From Paenibacillus cellulositrophicus (GTDB taxonomy: Bacteria > Bacillota > Bacilli > Paenibacillales > Paenibacillaceae): 64,000 bases of DNA. Under the pieces are notes generated by a model. The model did no database searches and had not been told where the DNA came from. It worked only from the letters and a program-made list of their open reading frames with translations. The translations under genes and the position numbers were made by a program. The stretch spans positions 6,229,001-6,293,000 of the forward strand of contig NZ_CP045295.1 in the NCBI RefSeq assembly GCF_009363095.1. The letters run 5' to 3'. This document shows, in pieces, positions 1-8,970 of this stretch (within the stretch, counting starts at the first letter, position 1; every line of letters starts with the position of its first letter).

Positions 1-1
1 T

Positions 2-319
2 AAAACTTTATCCCGCCTGGGTCTTGCCATGCGGGCGGGGAAAGTGGTCACCGGCGACGAAATCGTCCTGAAAGCGATCCGGTCTTCCGAAGCGAAACTG
101 GTCATGCTGGCGGCTGACGCCTCAGCCAATACACAAAAAAAGTTCCGCGACAAATGCGGAACATACAACATTCCTCTGGTGATCGGATTTGACCGGGAAA
201 GCCTGGGCACAAGCATTGGAAAGCCCGAAAGGGTTGTGCTCGCCATTACGGATCAAGGATTCGCAGAAATGATCTCCAAGAGTCTTGGAGATAATTCGGA
301 GGTGGAGTATATTGAGTAA
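2..319 (+). CDS. ylxQ: L7Ae-family ribosomal protein YlxQ (5' truncated by window edge)
   Basis: A small RNA-binding protein of the L7Ae/L30e/S12e family, which recognises kink-turn RNA; YlxQ is thought to associate with the ribosome. The frame is already open at base 2 and reads KTLSRLGLAMRAGK before the first in-window ATG (base 29), so the true start lies upstream and that ATG is internal. The stretches GLAMRAGKVVTGDE and ASANTQKKF are typical of the family. It ends inside the start region of infB (8-nt overlap), the arrangement of the nusA-ylxR-ylxQ-infB operon of Bacilli, so translational coupling is likely. Confidence 0.9.
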   Translation, partial: KTLSRLGLAMRAGKVVTGDEIVLKAIRSSEAKLVMLAADASANTQKKFRDKCGTYNIPLVIGFDRESLGTSIGKPERVVLAITDQGFAEMISKSLGDNSEVEYIE

Positions 320-2936
320 ACAGGACAGTAAAGATAAGCTGCGCGTGTACGAATATGCAAAATCACTTAATATGAGTAGTAAGGAAATCATAACCATTTT
401 GAAAAGGCTTGATATTCCCGTTAACAATCATATGAGCGTTATGGAGAATGATGCGGTCTCGAAGGTGGAACAATTTTTCAAGGATATTAAGTCGAATGCG
501 GCCGCCAAGCGGGAAGGCGGAGACCGCCAGACCGTGGCGAGCACTTCCGCGGTCAGAAACGAGGCAGGCACTCAGCGTAACCAGGGCGGCCGGGCAGCCG
601 GATCGGACCCATCACAAAAACAACAGGAAAAGCAGGTAGGTATGAATAATAAATTGAATAACACCACACAATCAGGGTCGCAAAGACCGCAGGGCGGGCA
701 AGATTCCCGCAGAAGTCACTCAGGATCTCAGCAAAGCAGACCGCAAGGTCAATCGAATGGATCGGGCAACCGTCCGCAAGGCGCGGGTGCCGGATCGAAT
801 AACCGGAATCAAGGTTCCCAAGGAGGCCGTCCGCAAGGATCCGGCCAAGGCGGCAATCGCCCCCAAGGATCCGGTCAAGGCGGCAATCGCCCTCAAGGAT
901 CGCAGCAGGGTGGCGGCCAGCGCTCGGGCGCAGGACGCCCGCAGCAGCAATCCACCGGAAACCGCGGTCCGCAAGGAAACGCCGGCGGCGACAACAACTT
1001 CTCCAGAAGCAACGATAACCGCGGCGGCGGCAATCGCGGTCAGAACCGCGGCAACAGCAACGGTTCGAAACGCTTTGACGACAACCGCCAGGGCGGAGGA
1101 TTTAACCGGAACAATCGCGGCGGTAAGAACAACCGCGGCAGACAACAGTCTCAGCAGCCGCCGCGCGAGAAGATCGACAACACGCCGAAGAAGATTATCG
1201 TCCGCGGCAACATGACCGTTGGCGAAACGGCCAAACTGCTTCATAAGGATGCTTCCGAAGTCATTAAGAAGCTGATCCAGATGGGCGTCATGGCAACGAT
1301 CAACCAGGAACTCGACATCGATACGATTTTGCTGCTTGCCGGCGAATTCGGCGTCGAAGTCGAAGTGAAGATCGTGGTCGAGGACGATCGCTTCGAAACC
1401 GTCGAAGAGAACGACGATCCGGCTGATCTGAAGTCGCGTCCGCCGGTTGTCACCATTATGGGTCACGTCGACCATGGTAAAACGACGCTGCTGGATGCCA
1501 TCCGTTCCACGAACGTAACCGGCGGCGAAGCCGGAGGCATCACCCAGCACATCGGTGCTTATCAGGTGGAGATCAACAGCAAGAAGATCACGTTCCTTGA
1601 TACGCCGGGCCACGAAGCGTTTACGGCCATGCGTGCGCGCGGTGCGCAAATTACCGACATTACGATCATTGTGGTCGCTGCCGACGACGGCGTCATGCCG
1701 CAGACGGTGGAAGCTATCAACCACGCGAAGGCGGCCGAGCTGCCGATCATCGTTGCAGTGAACAAAATCGACAAACCGGATGCTAATCCGGATAAAGTGA
1801 AGCAGGAGCTGACCGAATACGGTCTCGTTCCGGAAGAGTGGGGCGGAGACACGATTTTCGTCAACGTATCCGCGAAGCAAAGAATGGGGCTTGAGGATCT
1901 GCTTGAGATGATCCTTCTGGTCGCCGAAGTGAACGAATACAAAGCGAATCCGGACAAACGCGCCCGCGGTGCGGTGATCGAGGCCGAGCTGGATAAAGGC
2001 CGCGGACCGGTAGCCCGCGTGCTGGTACAGCACGGTACGCTGAAAGTCGGGGATGCGTTTGTGGCAGGCAACTGCTTTGGCCGCGTCCGGGCGATGGTCA
2101 ACGACAAGGGACGCCGTTTGAAGGAAGCCGGACCGTCTACGCCGGTGGAAATCACCGGTCTGACCGAGGTTCCGCTTGCCGGCGATCCGTTCATGGTATT
2201 TGAAGACGAGCGCAAGGCCCGTTCAATTGCCGAGAAACGCGCCATCACACAGCGTCAGTCCGATCTTGGCAGCAACGTCCGCGTCACGCTGGACGATCTG
2301 TTCAAGCACATCAAGGACGGCGAGATCAAGGACCTGAACGTCATTATCAAAGGCGACGTGCAGGGTTCGGTCGAAGCGCTGAAAGGCTCGCTCTCCAAGA
2401 TCGAAGTGGAAGGCGTTCGCGTCAAAATCATCCACAGCGGCGCAGGGGCAATTACCGAGTCCGATATCATTCTGGCAGCGGCGTCCAATGCGATCGTCAT
2501 CGGCTTTAACGTCCGTCCAGATCCGCAGGCTGGCGCAACCGCCGAGCAGGAAAAAGTGGATATCCGCCTGCATCGCGTCATTTACAACGTCATTGAAGAA
2601 ATCGAGCAGGCCATGAAGGGCATGCTGGATCCGGAATATAAAGAAGTGGTTATCGGCCACGCGGAAGTGCGCAACCTCTTCAAAATCAGCAAAGTGGGTA
2701 CGATTGCCGGATGTATGGTTACATCAGGCAAGATCGCGCGTAATGCCGAAGTCCGCCTGATCCGCGACGGCATCGTTATCCATGAAGGTAAGATCGATAC
2801 GCTCAAACGTTTCAAGGACGACGCTAAAGAAGTGGCACAGGGTTATGAATGTGGCATTACTTTGGAAAGCTATAATGACGTCAAGGAAGGCGACGTTATT
2901 GAAGCGTTCATCATGGAAACGGTGGAGCGCAAGTAG
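312..2936 (+). CDS. infB: Translation initiation factor IF-2
   Basis: GTPase that brings fMet-tRNA to the 30S subunit and promotes subunit joining. The TTG at 312 is chosen because it gives MSKQDSKDKLRVYEYAK, a typical IF-2 N-terminus, and has GGAGGTGGAG just upstream; an ATG at 285 in the same frame lies inside ylxQ. Domain order: IF2_N helical domain (about residues 1-55), a long Gly/Gln/Asn/Arg-rich disordered linker (about 75-285), a second IF2_N copy, the G domain with GHVDHGKTT near residue 384, DTPGHE near 430 and NKID near 484, then beta-barrel and C-terminal domains. At 874 residues it is longer than the roughly 716 of B. subtilis IF-2; the extra length is the linker, which carries a 30-nt tandem repeat. 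Confidence 0.97.
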   Translation: MSKQDSKDKLRVYEYAKSLNMSSKEIITILKRLDIPVNNHMSVMENDAVSKVEQFFKDIKSNAAAKREGGDRQTVASTSAVRNEAGTQRNQGGRAAGSDPSQKQQEKQVGMNNKLNNTTQSGSQRPQGGQDSRRSHSGSQQSRPQGQSNGSGNRPQGAGAGSNNRNQGSQGGRPQGSGQGGNRPQGSGQGGNRPQGSQQGGGQRSGAGRPQQQSTGNRGPQGNAGGDNNFSRSNDNRGGGNRGQNRGNSNGSKRFDDNRQGGGFNRNNRGGKNNRGRQQSQQPPREKIDNTPKKIIVRGNMTVGETAKLLHKDASEVIKKLIQMGVMATINQELDIDTILLLAGEFGVEVEVKIVVEDDRFETVEENDDPADLKSRPPVVTIMGHVDHGKTTLLDAIRSTNVTGGEAGGITQHIGAYQVEINSKKITFLDTPGHEAFTAMRARGAQITDITIIVVAADDGVMPQTVEAINHAKAAELPIIVAVNKIDKPDANPDKVKQELTEYGLVPEEWGGDTIFVNVSAKQRMGLEDLLEMILLVAEVNEYKANPDKRARGAVIEAELDKGRGPVARVLVQHGTLKVGDAFVAGNCFGRVRAMVNDKGRRLKEAGPSTPVEITGLTEVPLAGDPFMVFEDERKARSIAEKRAITQRQSDLGSNVRVTLDDLFKHIKDGEIKDLNVIIKGDVQGSVEALKGSLSKIEVEGVRVKIIHSGAGAITESDIILAAASNAIVIGFNVRPDPQAGATAEQEKVDIRLHRVIYNVIEEIEQAMKGMLDPEYKEVVIGHAEVRNLFKISKVGTIAGCMVTSGKIARNAEVRLIRDGIVIHEGKIDTLKRFKDDAKEVAQGYECGITLESYNDVKEGDVIEAFIMETVERK
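831..900 (+). repeat. 30-nt in-frame tandem repeat in the infB linker
   Basis: Two near-identical 30-nt units (831-860 and 861-890, differing at 2 positions) and the start of a third encode PQGSGQGGNR decapeptides. They lie in the low-complexity linker of IF-2 and keep the frame, so copy number could vary between strains without breaking the gene. Confidence 0.85.
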
Positions 2937-2950
2937 AGAGGTGAACAGGC

Positions 2951-3304
2951 ATGGCTAAAATTCGGGCTGGACGGGTTGGAGAGCAGATCAAGAAAGAGCT
3001 GAGCCAGCTTATCCAAAGCGAACTGAAGGACCCGCGCATCGGTTTCGTTACCGTAACCGGTGTGGATGTGACGAACGATTTGTCGCAGGCGAAAGTTTAT
3101 TTAAGCGTTCTGGGGGATAACGAGCAGAAGAACAACACGCTGAAGGCTCTGGAGAAGGCGAACGGCTTTCTCCGCTCGGAGCTCGGCAAGCGAGTCCGGC
3201 TGCGCCATACCCCGGAGCTGATTTTCAAGTTTGACGAATCCATCGCGTATGGCAGTCACATCGAGAAGCTCCTCGGTGAAATCGGAAAAAACGAAGATAA
3301 CTAA
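2951..3304 (+). CDS. rbfA: 30S ribosome-binding factor A
   Basis: KH-like-fold assembly factor that binds 16S rRNA helix 1 and helps late 30S maturation and cold adaptation. At 117 residues it has the usual length; the opening AKIRAGRVGEQIKKELSQ and the central DPRIGFVTVTGVDVTNDLSQAKV are family hallmarks. AGAGAGGTGA precedes the ATG. It follows infB by 14 nt in the same operon. In B. subtilis a ylxP gene separates infB and rbfA; none is present here. Confidence 0.96.
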   Translation: MAKIRAGRVGEQIKKELSQLIQSELKDPRIGFVTVTGVDVTNDLSQAKVYLSVLGDNEQKNNTLKALEKANGFLRSELGKRVRLRHTPELIFKFDESIAYGSHIEKLLGEIGKNEDN

Positions 3305-3329
3305 ATAAAAGATTTAAAGGAGACGGCCA

Positions 3330-4307
3330 ATGCAGACCTATGAACAATCGCTTGAGCAGGCAAAGGAGTTTTTGCTGACACATGATGATTATCTAGTAGT
3401 GTCTCATATTCAGCCGGACGGAGATGCAGTCAGTTCCACAGTTGCCGTGGGCTGGCTTCTCTCATGTCTGGGCAAAAAATTTACTCTGATCAATGAAGGG
3501 CCGATTCCTGAACGGATGAAATTTTTATGCCTGTCAGAGCAGATCGTGAATATGGAGCTTCATCCACCGGAACGTTCATTCAAGCATGTCATTTGTGTGG
3601 ATTGCGCCGATTTTGGGAGAGTGGGATTAACGCAGCAATGCTTCGCTCCGGATGCCTTGATCTTGAACATCGATCACCACCCGACCAACAACGGTTACGG
3701 GAGCGCGACGCTGATCAAACCTGACGCTGCGGCGACGGCCGAAATTTTGTATGATCTGATCCATGCTTTCGGATTTCAATGGACGAAGGAGATTGCGACC
3801 GCGATCTACACCGGGCTGCTGACGGACACCGGCGGTTTCCGTTATTCCAATACGTCCCCTAAAGTGATGGCGGCGGCTTCCGAGCTGCTCGGCTATGGTG
3901 TCAACGGGCCGGAGCTGTCGGAAACCCTGCTCGAGGCAATGACCCTGCCCCAGATGAAGGTGCTGGTCAAAGCGTTGAATACACTCGAGATGACGCCGGA
4001 CGGCAAAATCAGCTGGGTATACGTCACTCCCGAGCATATGGTGGAAGCCGGCGCGGCCAACGATGACCTGGAAGGAATCGTGAACTATCCGCGAAATATT
4101 CAGGGCGTCGAGGTCGGCATTTTATTCAAAGTGATCAATGACCAAGCGGTCAAAGTAAGCCTGCGCTCTGCAGGCAAAGTTGACGTGGCCGCCCTGGCGC
4201 AGACGTTTGGCGGCGGCGGGCATGTCCGCGCAGCGGGGTGCCGGATCGAAGGAACGCTGGATACGATTATTCCTCAGGTTATAGAACGGGTGAGACAATT
4301 TTTATGA
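3330..4307 (+). CDS. nrnA: Bifunctional oligoribonuclease / PAP phosphatase (DHH family)
   Basis: DHH-DHHA1 phosphoesterase that degrades nanoRNAs and probably hydrolyses 3'-phosphoadenosine 5'-phosphate. The N-terminal metal site is visible as SHIQPDGDAVSS (about residues 24-35) and the DHH triad as NIDHHPTNN near residue 115; the C-terminal DHHA1 substrate motif is GGGGHVRAAG near 293. Length 325 matches NrnA. AAAGGAGACGG is a strong ribosome site. Its TGA overlaps the ATG of truB (ATGA), implying coupled translation. This gene is inserted between rbfA and truB compared with B. subtilis, where nrnA is elsewhere. Confidence 0.94.
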   Translation: MQTYEQSLEQAKEFLLTHDDYLVVSHIQPDGDAVSSTVAVGWLLSCLGKKFTLINEGPIPERMKFLCLSEQIVNMELHPPERSFKHVICVDCADFGRVGLTQQCFAPDALILNIDHHPTNNGYGSATLIKPDAAATAEILYDLIHAFGFQWTKEIATAIYTGLLTDTGGFRYSNTSPKVMAAASELLGYGVNGPELSETLLEAMTLPQMKVLVKALNTLEMTPDGKISWVYVTPEHMVEAGAANDDLEGIVNYPRNIQGVEVGILFKVINDQAVKVSLRSAGKVDVAALAQTFGGGGHVRAAGCRIEGTLDTIIPQVIERVRQFL

Positions 4308-5224
4308 GCAGCTTAGAAGGTGTATTGGCCATCGACAAGCCGGCGGGGATGACTTCGCACGATGTCGTTGCCAAGGCGCGCCGTATATTGAAAATGAAGC
4401 GGATTGGGCACACCGGAACCTTGGATCCCGAAGTTACCGGTGTTCTGCCGCTCTGCCTCGGCCGGGCGACCCGGGTGGTGGAGTACATGCAGGAGCTTCC
4501 GAAGGAATATGCAGCCACCCTGCGGCTGGGCATTGCCACCGACACTGAGGATTTGACCGGTACGGTCACAGAATCTGTGGACGAGGTCCATGTCACGCCG
4601 GAAGATGTGGAGAAGGTGCTCCGCTCTTTTAAAGGGAAGATTTCCCAGGTGCCCCCCATGTACTCTGCGGTCAAGGTCGGAGGCAAACGGCTCTACGAGC
4701 TGGCCCGGGAGGGTAAGACGGTTGAGCGCAAAAGCCGCGAGGTGACGATTCACGAAATTGAAATGACCGGCTCGGCCTGGCAAGGGCCTTATCTGGACAT
4801 TTCCTTTCGGGTTCTGTGCTCCAAGGGGACGTACATTCGGACGTTATGCGTAGATATCGGACGGGCTCTGCATCTGCCGTCAACGATGGTGAAGCTGGAG
4901 CGCACGATGTCGGCAGGAATTCCGGCTTCGAAGTGCCTCACGCTCGAAGATATCGAGCGCCTGACGGCGACGGGTGAGCTGGACGAGCATTTGATTCCGG
5001 TCGACGAAGCGGTCCGGCATCTTCCGGCCCATACCGTGGCCGAGGACAAGGCGGCTGCCGCCTTGCAGGGTCAGAGGCTCTCGGGCAGAGCGGTTACGCC
5101 GGAGGTCATGCTGCCCGGATGCATACGACTGTATGATCCAAAGGGAACGTTTCTCGGTATTTTCGAAAAACAGGCAGAGACGGGGGCCATTGCTCCGGTC
5201 AAGGTATTTCTGCCAGAGTCATAA
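4304..5224 (+). CDS. truB: tRNA pseudouridine(55) synthase TruB
   Basis: Converts U55 of the T-loop of tRNAs to pseudouridine. The start is the ATG overlapping the nrnA stop, giving MSSLEGVLAIDKPAGMTSHD; an in-frame ATG at 4238 would sit inside nrnA. The catalytic aspartate is D41 in GHTGTLDPEVTG. The C-terminus carries a short PUA-like extension ending with GAIAPVKVF. Length 306, as in Bacilli. Confidence 0.96.
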   Translation: MSSLEGVLAIDKPAGMTSHDVVAKARRILKMKRIGHTGTLDPEVTGVLPLCLGRATRVVEYMQELPKEYAATLRLGIATDTEDLTGTVTESVDEVHVTPEDVEKVLRSFKGKISQVPPMYSAVKVGGKRLYELAREGKTVERKSREVTIHEIEMTGSAWQGPYLDISFRVLCSKGTYIRTLCVDIGRALHLPSTMVKLERTMSAGIPASKCLTLEDIERLTATGELDEHLIPVDEAVRHLPAHTVAEDKAAAALQGQRLSGRAVTPEVMLPGCIRLYDPKGTFLGIFEKQAETGAIAPVKVFLPES

Positions 5225-5256
5225 TGATTATCTATGGAATTGCAGGTGAAAGAACA

Positions 5257-6204
5257 GTGAAGACCGTATATTTATCGTACCCGCTGCCTGCGGAGGTCAT
5301 CCGGGAGCATACCCAGCCGCAGGTCGCAGCCATCGGACAGTTCGACGGAGTGCACCTTGGTCATGCCAGCGTCATCTCTTCTGCGGTGAATCTGGCAAAG
5401 GGCAAGCACATCCCTTCGGCCGTCATGACATTCCATCCGCATCCGAAGGACGTTATGAAGAAAGGGGACTACGAAGGCAGCCTGACGCCCCTGCAGGAGA
5501 AGCAGGAGCTGCTGGCCGGCCTGGGGGTCGATATCGTATACGTCGTTGAGTTTAACGATTCCTTTTCCCATGTAAGTCCGCAGGAATTCGTGGAAGGCGT
5601 GCTGTTTCCCTTGGGCATCGAGGCGGCCGTGGTCGGTTTCGATTTCCGCTTTGGCCACAAGGGGGAAGGCAATGCTGAGATGCTCCGCCTGCTGGGGAAC
5701 GGCCGGCTGGACGTCGAAGTCATCCCGCCGTTCGAGCTGGAAGGCGGCAAGGTCAGCAGTACGGAAATTCGCAAAGCGCTGCAAAGGGGTGACCTGGAGC
5801 GGGCCGGCCGTCTGCTCGGCCGCAGCTACCGGCTGCGCGGAACCGTGGTCGGCGGAGAAAAACGCGGCCGCACCATCGGTTTTCCGACGGCCAACCTGAA
5901 ACTGGACGATAAGTTCGTCATTCCGGTTAAGGGTGTCTACGCGGTACGAGCCTTTTTGAACGGAAGGATTTTTCCCGGCGTCATGAATGTGGGGGTCAAA
6001 CCGACGTTTCATGAGAACGAAACGGTGCCAAGCTTTGAGGTTCACTTGTTTGACTTTGACCGGGAAATTTACGGCGAGCAGGTCTCGGTGGAACTGGTCC
6101 ATTTTATCCGGAATGAGCGGAAGTTCCCTTCCGTACCGGAACTCATCGCCCAGATCCAGGCGGACGCGGATCGCGCAAGAGAACTTTTGAAGTCGGGCCG
6201 CTAA
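5257..6204 (+). CDS. ribF: Bifunctional riboflavin kinase / FAD synthetase
   Basis: Makes FMN from riboflavin and FAD from FMN. The N-terminal adenylyltransferase nucleotide-binding motif is GQFDGVHLGH (about residues 27-36); the C-terminal kinase motif is GRTIGFPTANL (about 203-213). The GTG at 5257 is preferred over the ATG at 5224 (which overlaps the truB stop) because it gives MKTVYLSYPLP and has CAGGTGAAAG upstream; the longer form would add 11 residues. It is the last gene of the infB operon; 5257 to 6204 gives 315 residues, the family norm. No FMN riboswitch lies upstream. Confidence 0.94.
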   Translation: MKTVYLSYPLPAEVIREHTQPQVAAIGQFDGVHLGHASVISSAVNLAKGKHIPSAVMTFHPHPKDVMKKGDYEGSLTPLQEKQELLAGLGVDIVYVVEFNDSFSHVSPQEFVEGVLFPLGIEAAVVGFDFRFGHKGEGNAEMLRLLGNGRLDVEVIPPFELEGGKVSSTEIRKALQRGDLERAGRLLGRSYRLRGTVVGGEKRGRTIGFPTANLKLDDKFVIPVKGVYAVRAFLNGRIFPGVMNVGVKPTFHENETVPSFEVHLFDFDREIYGEQVSVELVHFIRNERKFPSVPELIAQIQADADRARELLKSGR

Positions 6205-6224
6205 AGCTTACGCGCTGGCGAACA

Positions 6225-6254
6225 TTTACTTTTGCCGGTGAAGTATGCTATACT
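6225..6254 (+). promoter_or_regulatory. Probable sigma-A promoter of rpsO
   Basis: A TG-extended -10 box, TGCTATACT (TATACT at 6249-6254), lies 18 nt after a weak TTTACT. It precedes the rpsO leader, so rpsO probably has its own transcript apart from the infB operon. Confidence 0.6.
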
Positions 6255-6261
6255 GATAAAC

Positions 6262-6350
6262 GTTGCTGGATGCCCATGGGCTGAAGGAAACCTTAGCTTG
6301 GATACACGATCTCACCGACGGTTTCTAGGCTAACGGCGATTATTTATGTT
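6262..6350 (+). promoter_or_regulatory. rpsO leader with pseudoknot potential (candidate S15 autoregulatory element)
   Basis: Two interleaved pairings are visible: GAAACC (6287-6292) with GGTTTC (6320-6325), and TTAGC (6293-6297) with GCTAA (6329-6333). The order 1-2-1'-2' is an H-type pseudoknot just before the Shine-Dalgarno AAGGAGGTGA. S15 is known to repress its own mRNA through structured leaders in several bacteria, including pseudoknots in E. coli. The pairing is seen in the sequence; S15 binding is inferred. Confidence 0.55.
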
Positions 6351-6365
6351 AAGGAGGTGAACAGG

Positions 6366-6635
6366 ATGGCATTGACTCAAGAACGCAAACAACAACTGAT
6401 CGAAGAGCACAAAACTCATGAGTCCGATACAGGATCTCCTGAAGTGCAAATTGCTATCCTTACGGAGAACATCGTTAATTTGACAGACCACCTGCGTACG
6501 CACAAGAAGGATCATCATTCCCGTCGCGGTCTTTTGAAAATGGTCGGTCAACGCCGTAAGCTGTTGGCATACTTGAAAAACAAGGATGTTAAACGCTATA
6601 GCGCTCTGATTGAAAAACTTGGATTGCGTCGTTAA
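6366..6635 (+). CDS. rpsO: 30S ribosomal protein S15
   Basis: Primary 16S rRNA-binding protein that nucleates the 30S platform and forms an inter-subunit bridge. The 89-residue product MALTQERKQQLIEEHK...GLRR is typical throughout, including HESDTGSPEVQIA and HSRRGLLKMVGQRRK. The ATG at 6366 is used; the GTG at 6357 overlaps the Shine-Dalgarno sequence itself. It is followed by a terminator and then pnp, the conserved rpsO-pnp pair. Confidence 0.98.
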   Translation: MALTQERKQQLIEEHKTHESDTGSPEVQIAILTENIVNLTDHLRTHKKDHHSRRGLLKMVGQRRKLLAYLKNKDVKRYSALIEKLGLRR

Positions 6636-6657
6636 TAATCCATATTGTTCTACGGAA

Positions 6658-6720
6658 AGCAGCCTGGTTGTTCACCGTTTGTCCTTCTAGGAGTGACAGC
6701 GGGGCAACCGGGTTGCTTTT
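6658..6720 (+). terminator. Terminator or attenuator between rpsO and pnp
   Basis: AGCAGCCTGGTTG (6658-6670) pairs with CAACCGGGTTGCT (6705-6717) over 13 bp with two G-U pairs, followed by a short T-run. A second small hairpin, TCCCCatctGGGGA, lies further down before the pnp ribosome site. Confidence 0.75.
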
Positions 6721-6785
6721 TATGCAGGACTATATGAATTATCCCCATCTGGGGAATACTGATTGAGTAATAAAGGAGGGATTTC

Positions 6786-8882
6786 ATGGAAAGTCGTGTT
6801 GAAATGCAGTTGGGCGGCAGAACCCTGGTTATGGAGACCGGACGCCTCGCGAAGCAGGCTAACGCCGCCGTGATGGTCCGCTACGGGGAAACGGCCGTAC
6901 TTTGTACAGTGACCGCCTCCAGCGAACCGAAGGATCTGGACTTTTTTCCGCTGACTGTAAACTATGAAGAAAGATTGTATGCCGTAGGTAAAATCCCGGG
7001 GGGCTTTATCAAACGGGAAGGCAGACCGAGCGAGAAGGCCATTCTGGCCAGCCGTCTGACCGACCGTCCGATTCGTCCGCTGTTCCCGGAAGGCTTCCGT
7101 AACGATGTGCAGGTGCTGAACCTTGTCATGAGCGTGGATCAGGACTGCTCGCCGGATATTGCGGCCATGATCGGTACTTCCGCAGCGCTGAGTATTTCGG
7201 ACGTGCCGTTTGACGGACCGATCGGCGGTGTCATCGTAGGACGCGTAGACGGACAATTTATTATTAATCCGGACATCGCGCAGCAGGAGAAAAGTGACAT
7301 TTACCTGGTCGTTGCAGGCACCAGAGACGCCATCATGATGGTTGAAGCCGAGGCGAACGAGGTTCCTGAGGAAACGATGCTGGAAGCGATTATGTTCGGT
7401 CACGAGGAGATCAAAAAGATCGTGTCCGTCATTGACGAACTGACGCAAAAAGCCGGCAAACCTAAAATGGAAGTGAAGCTCCATGCGGTTGACGCCCAGG
7501 TTAATGCCGAAGTACGCGAATTCGCTGCACAGCGCCTCGTAGAAGCGGTACGTATCGCCGAGAAGCATGCCCGCCAGGACGCAATTGATGCGATCAACGA
7601 AGAAACGGTAACTTTCTTTGAACAAAAATACATAGAGACGCCTGAGCTCTTGAAAGATGTCAAAGAAGTGCTGCATGATATTGTCAAAGAAGAAGTAAGA
7701 CGCCTGATCACCCACGATAAAGTCCGTCCTGACGGCCGGGGTCTGGACGAGATCCGTCCGATCGAATGCGATACGAACATTCTGCCGCGCACGCACGGTA
7801 CAGGCTTGTTCACTCGCGGTCAAACCCAGGCTCTCAGCGTATGTACGTTGGGTGCGCTCGGTGACGTGCAAATTCTGGACGGGATCGATTTGCAGGAAAC
7901 CAAACGCTTTATGCACCATTATAACTTCCCTCCGTTCAGCGTAGGCGAAGCCCGTCCGCTTCGTGCACCGGGACGCCGCGAAATCGGCCACGGCGCGCTG
8001 GGTGAACGCGCTCTGTCGAAGGTCATTCCATCGGAGACCGAGTTCCCGTACACGATTCGTCTCGTTTCCGAAGTGCTGGAGTCGAACGGTTCCACATCCC
8101 AGGCAAGTATTTGCGCAAGCACACTGGCCATGATGGATGCCGGGGTACCGATCAAGGCGCCGGTTGCCGGTGTAGCCATGGGTCTGATTAAAGACGGAGA
8201 GCATGTATCCATTCTGACGGATATTCAGGGGATGGAAGACCATCTGGGCGATATGGACTTCAAAGTGGCCGGTACGGCTGAAGGGGTAACCGCCATTCAG
8301 ATGGACATCAAAATTGCCGGCATTGACCGCCAGATTTTGAACGACGCTCTGAAGCAGGCCAAAGAAGGACGGATGTTTATCCTGAGCAAAATGATGGAAG
8401 CGATCCAGAAGCCAAGAGAGACGTTGTCTCCTTATGCTCCGAAGATCATCGTCATGAACATCAATCCGGACAAGATCCGCGACGTGATCGGCGCAGGCGG
8501 CAAGATCATCAACAAGATCATCGAGGAAACCGGCGTGAAGATCGACATCGAGCAGGACGGACGCGTCTTCATCGCATCGTCCAATGAGGAAATGAACCAG
8601 AAAGCCCGCTCTATTATTGAAGGCATCGTCCGTGAAGTTGAAGTCGGCGAAATTTATGTCGGCACCGTCAAACGGGTCGAGAAATTCGGTGCTTTCGTCG
8701 AAGTGCTTCCGAATAAAGAGGGACTTGTGCACATTTCCCAGCTCTCGACCGAGCGTGTCGGCAAAGTTGAGGACGTCGTGAATGTCGGGGATACGATCAC
8801 CGTCAAAGTGACCGAGATCGACCAGCAGGGACGTATCAACCTGTCGCGCAAAGCGGTATTGGTTGCAGAATCCAAGGCTTAA
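6786..8882 (+). CDS. pnp: Polyribonucleotide nucleotidyltransferase (PNPase)
   Basis: Phosphorolytic 3'-5' exoribonuclease of mRNA turnover. Domains in order: first RNase PH domain (about 1-210), an all-helical domain, second RNase PH domain (about 310-540), a KH domain with VIGAGGKIINKI (near 565), and an S1 domain with VGTVKRVEKFGAFVE (near 625). Length 698 is usual. AAAGGAGGGATTTC precedes the ATG. It is followed by an intrinsic terminator and the intergenic repeat. Confidence 0.98.
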   Translation: MESRVEMQLGGRTLVMETGRLAKQANAAVMVRYGETAVLCTVTASSEPKDLDFFPLTVNYEERLYAVGKIPGGFIKREGRPSEKAILASRLTDRPIRPLFPEGFRNDVQVLNLVMSVDQDCSPDIAAMIGTSAALSISDVPFDGPIGGVIVGRVDGQFIINPDIAQQEKSDIYLVVAGTRDAIMMVEAEANEVPEETMLEAIMFGHEEIKKIVSVIDELTQKAGKPKMEVKLHAVDAQVNAEVREFAAQRLVEAVRIAEKHARQDAIDAINEETVTFFEQKYIETPELLKDVKEVLHDIVKEEVRRLITHDKVRPDGRGLDEIRPIECDTNILPRTHGTGLFTRGQTQALSVCTLGALGDVQILDGIDLQETKRFMHHYNFPPFSVGEARPLRAPGRREIGHGALGERALSKVIPSETEFPYTIRLVSEVLESNGSTSQASICASTLAMMDAGVPIKAPVAGVAMGLIKDGEHVSILTDIQGMEDHLGDMDFKVAGTAEGVTAIQMDIKIAGIDRQILNDALKQAKEGRMFILSKMMEAIQKPRETLSPYAPKIIVMNINPDKIRDVIGAGGKIINKIIEETGVKIDIEQDGRVFIASSNEEMNQKARSIIEGIVREVEVGEIYVGTVKRVEKFGAFVEVLPNKEGLVHISQLSTERVGKVEDVVNVGDTITVKVTEIDQQGRINLSRKAVLVAESKA

Positions 8883-8935
8883 ATCAAGCGGAACGGCTTC
8901 GTCTAGAAGCCACGCTTGCTACCATATGCAGTCTA

Positions 8936-8970
8936 AGAGACAGAAAGTACTCACTTCTGGCTCTTTTTTT
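8936..8970 (+). terminator. Intrinsic terminator of pnp
   Basis: AGAG-a-CAGAA pairs with TTCTG-g-CTCT around a short loop, and seven Ts follow. The T-tract runs straight into the first copy of the intergenic repeat. Confidence 0.75.

Noticed and set aside
834..905. CRISPR-like repeat
   Set aside because: The 30-nt units are contiguous without spacers and encode the IF-2 linker in frame.
720..2033. 437-residue minus-strand frame over infB
   Set aside because: Created by the repetitive infB linker on the opposite strand; no gene-like features.
6720..8732. 670-residue open frame on the minus strand over pnp
   Set aside because: It lies wholly opposite a well-supported gene; GC-rich codons keep the antisense frame open, and its translation (many His/Asp/Phe) shows no family motif or ribosome site.
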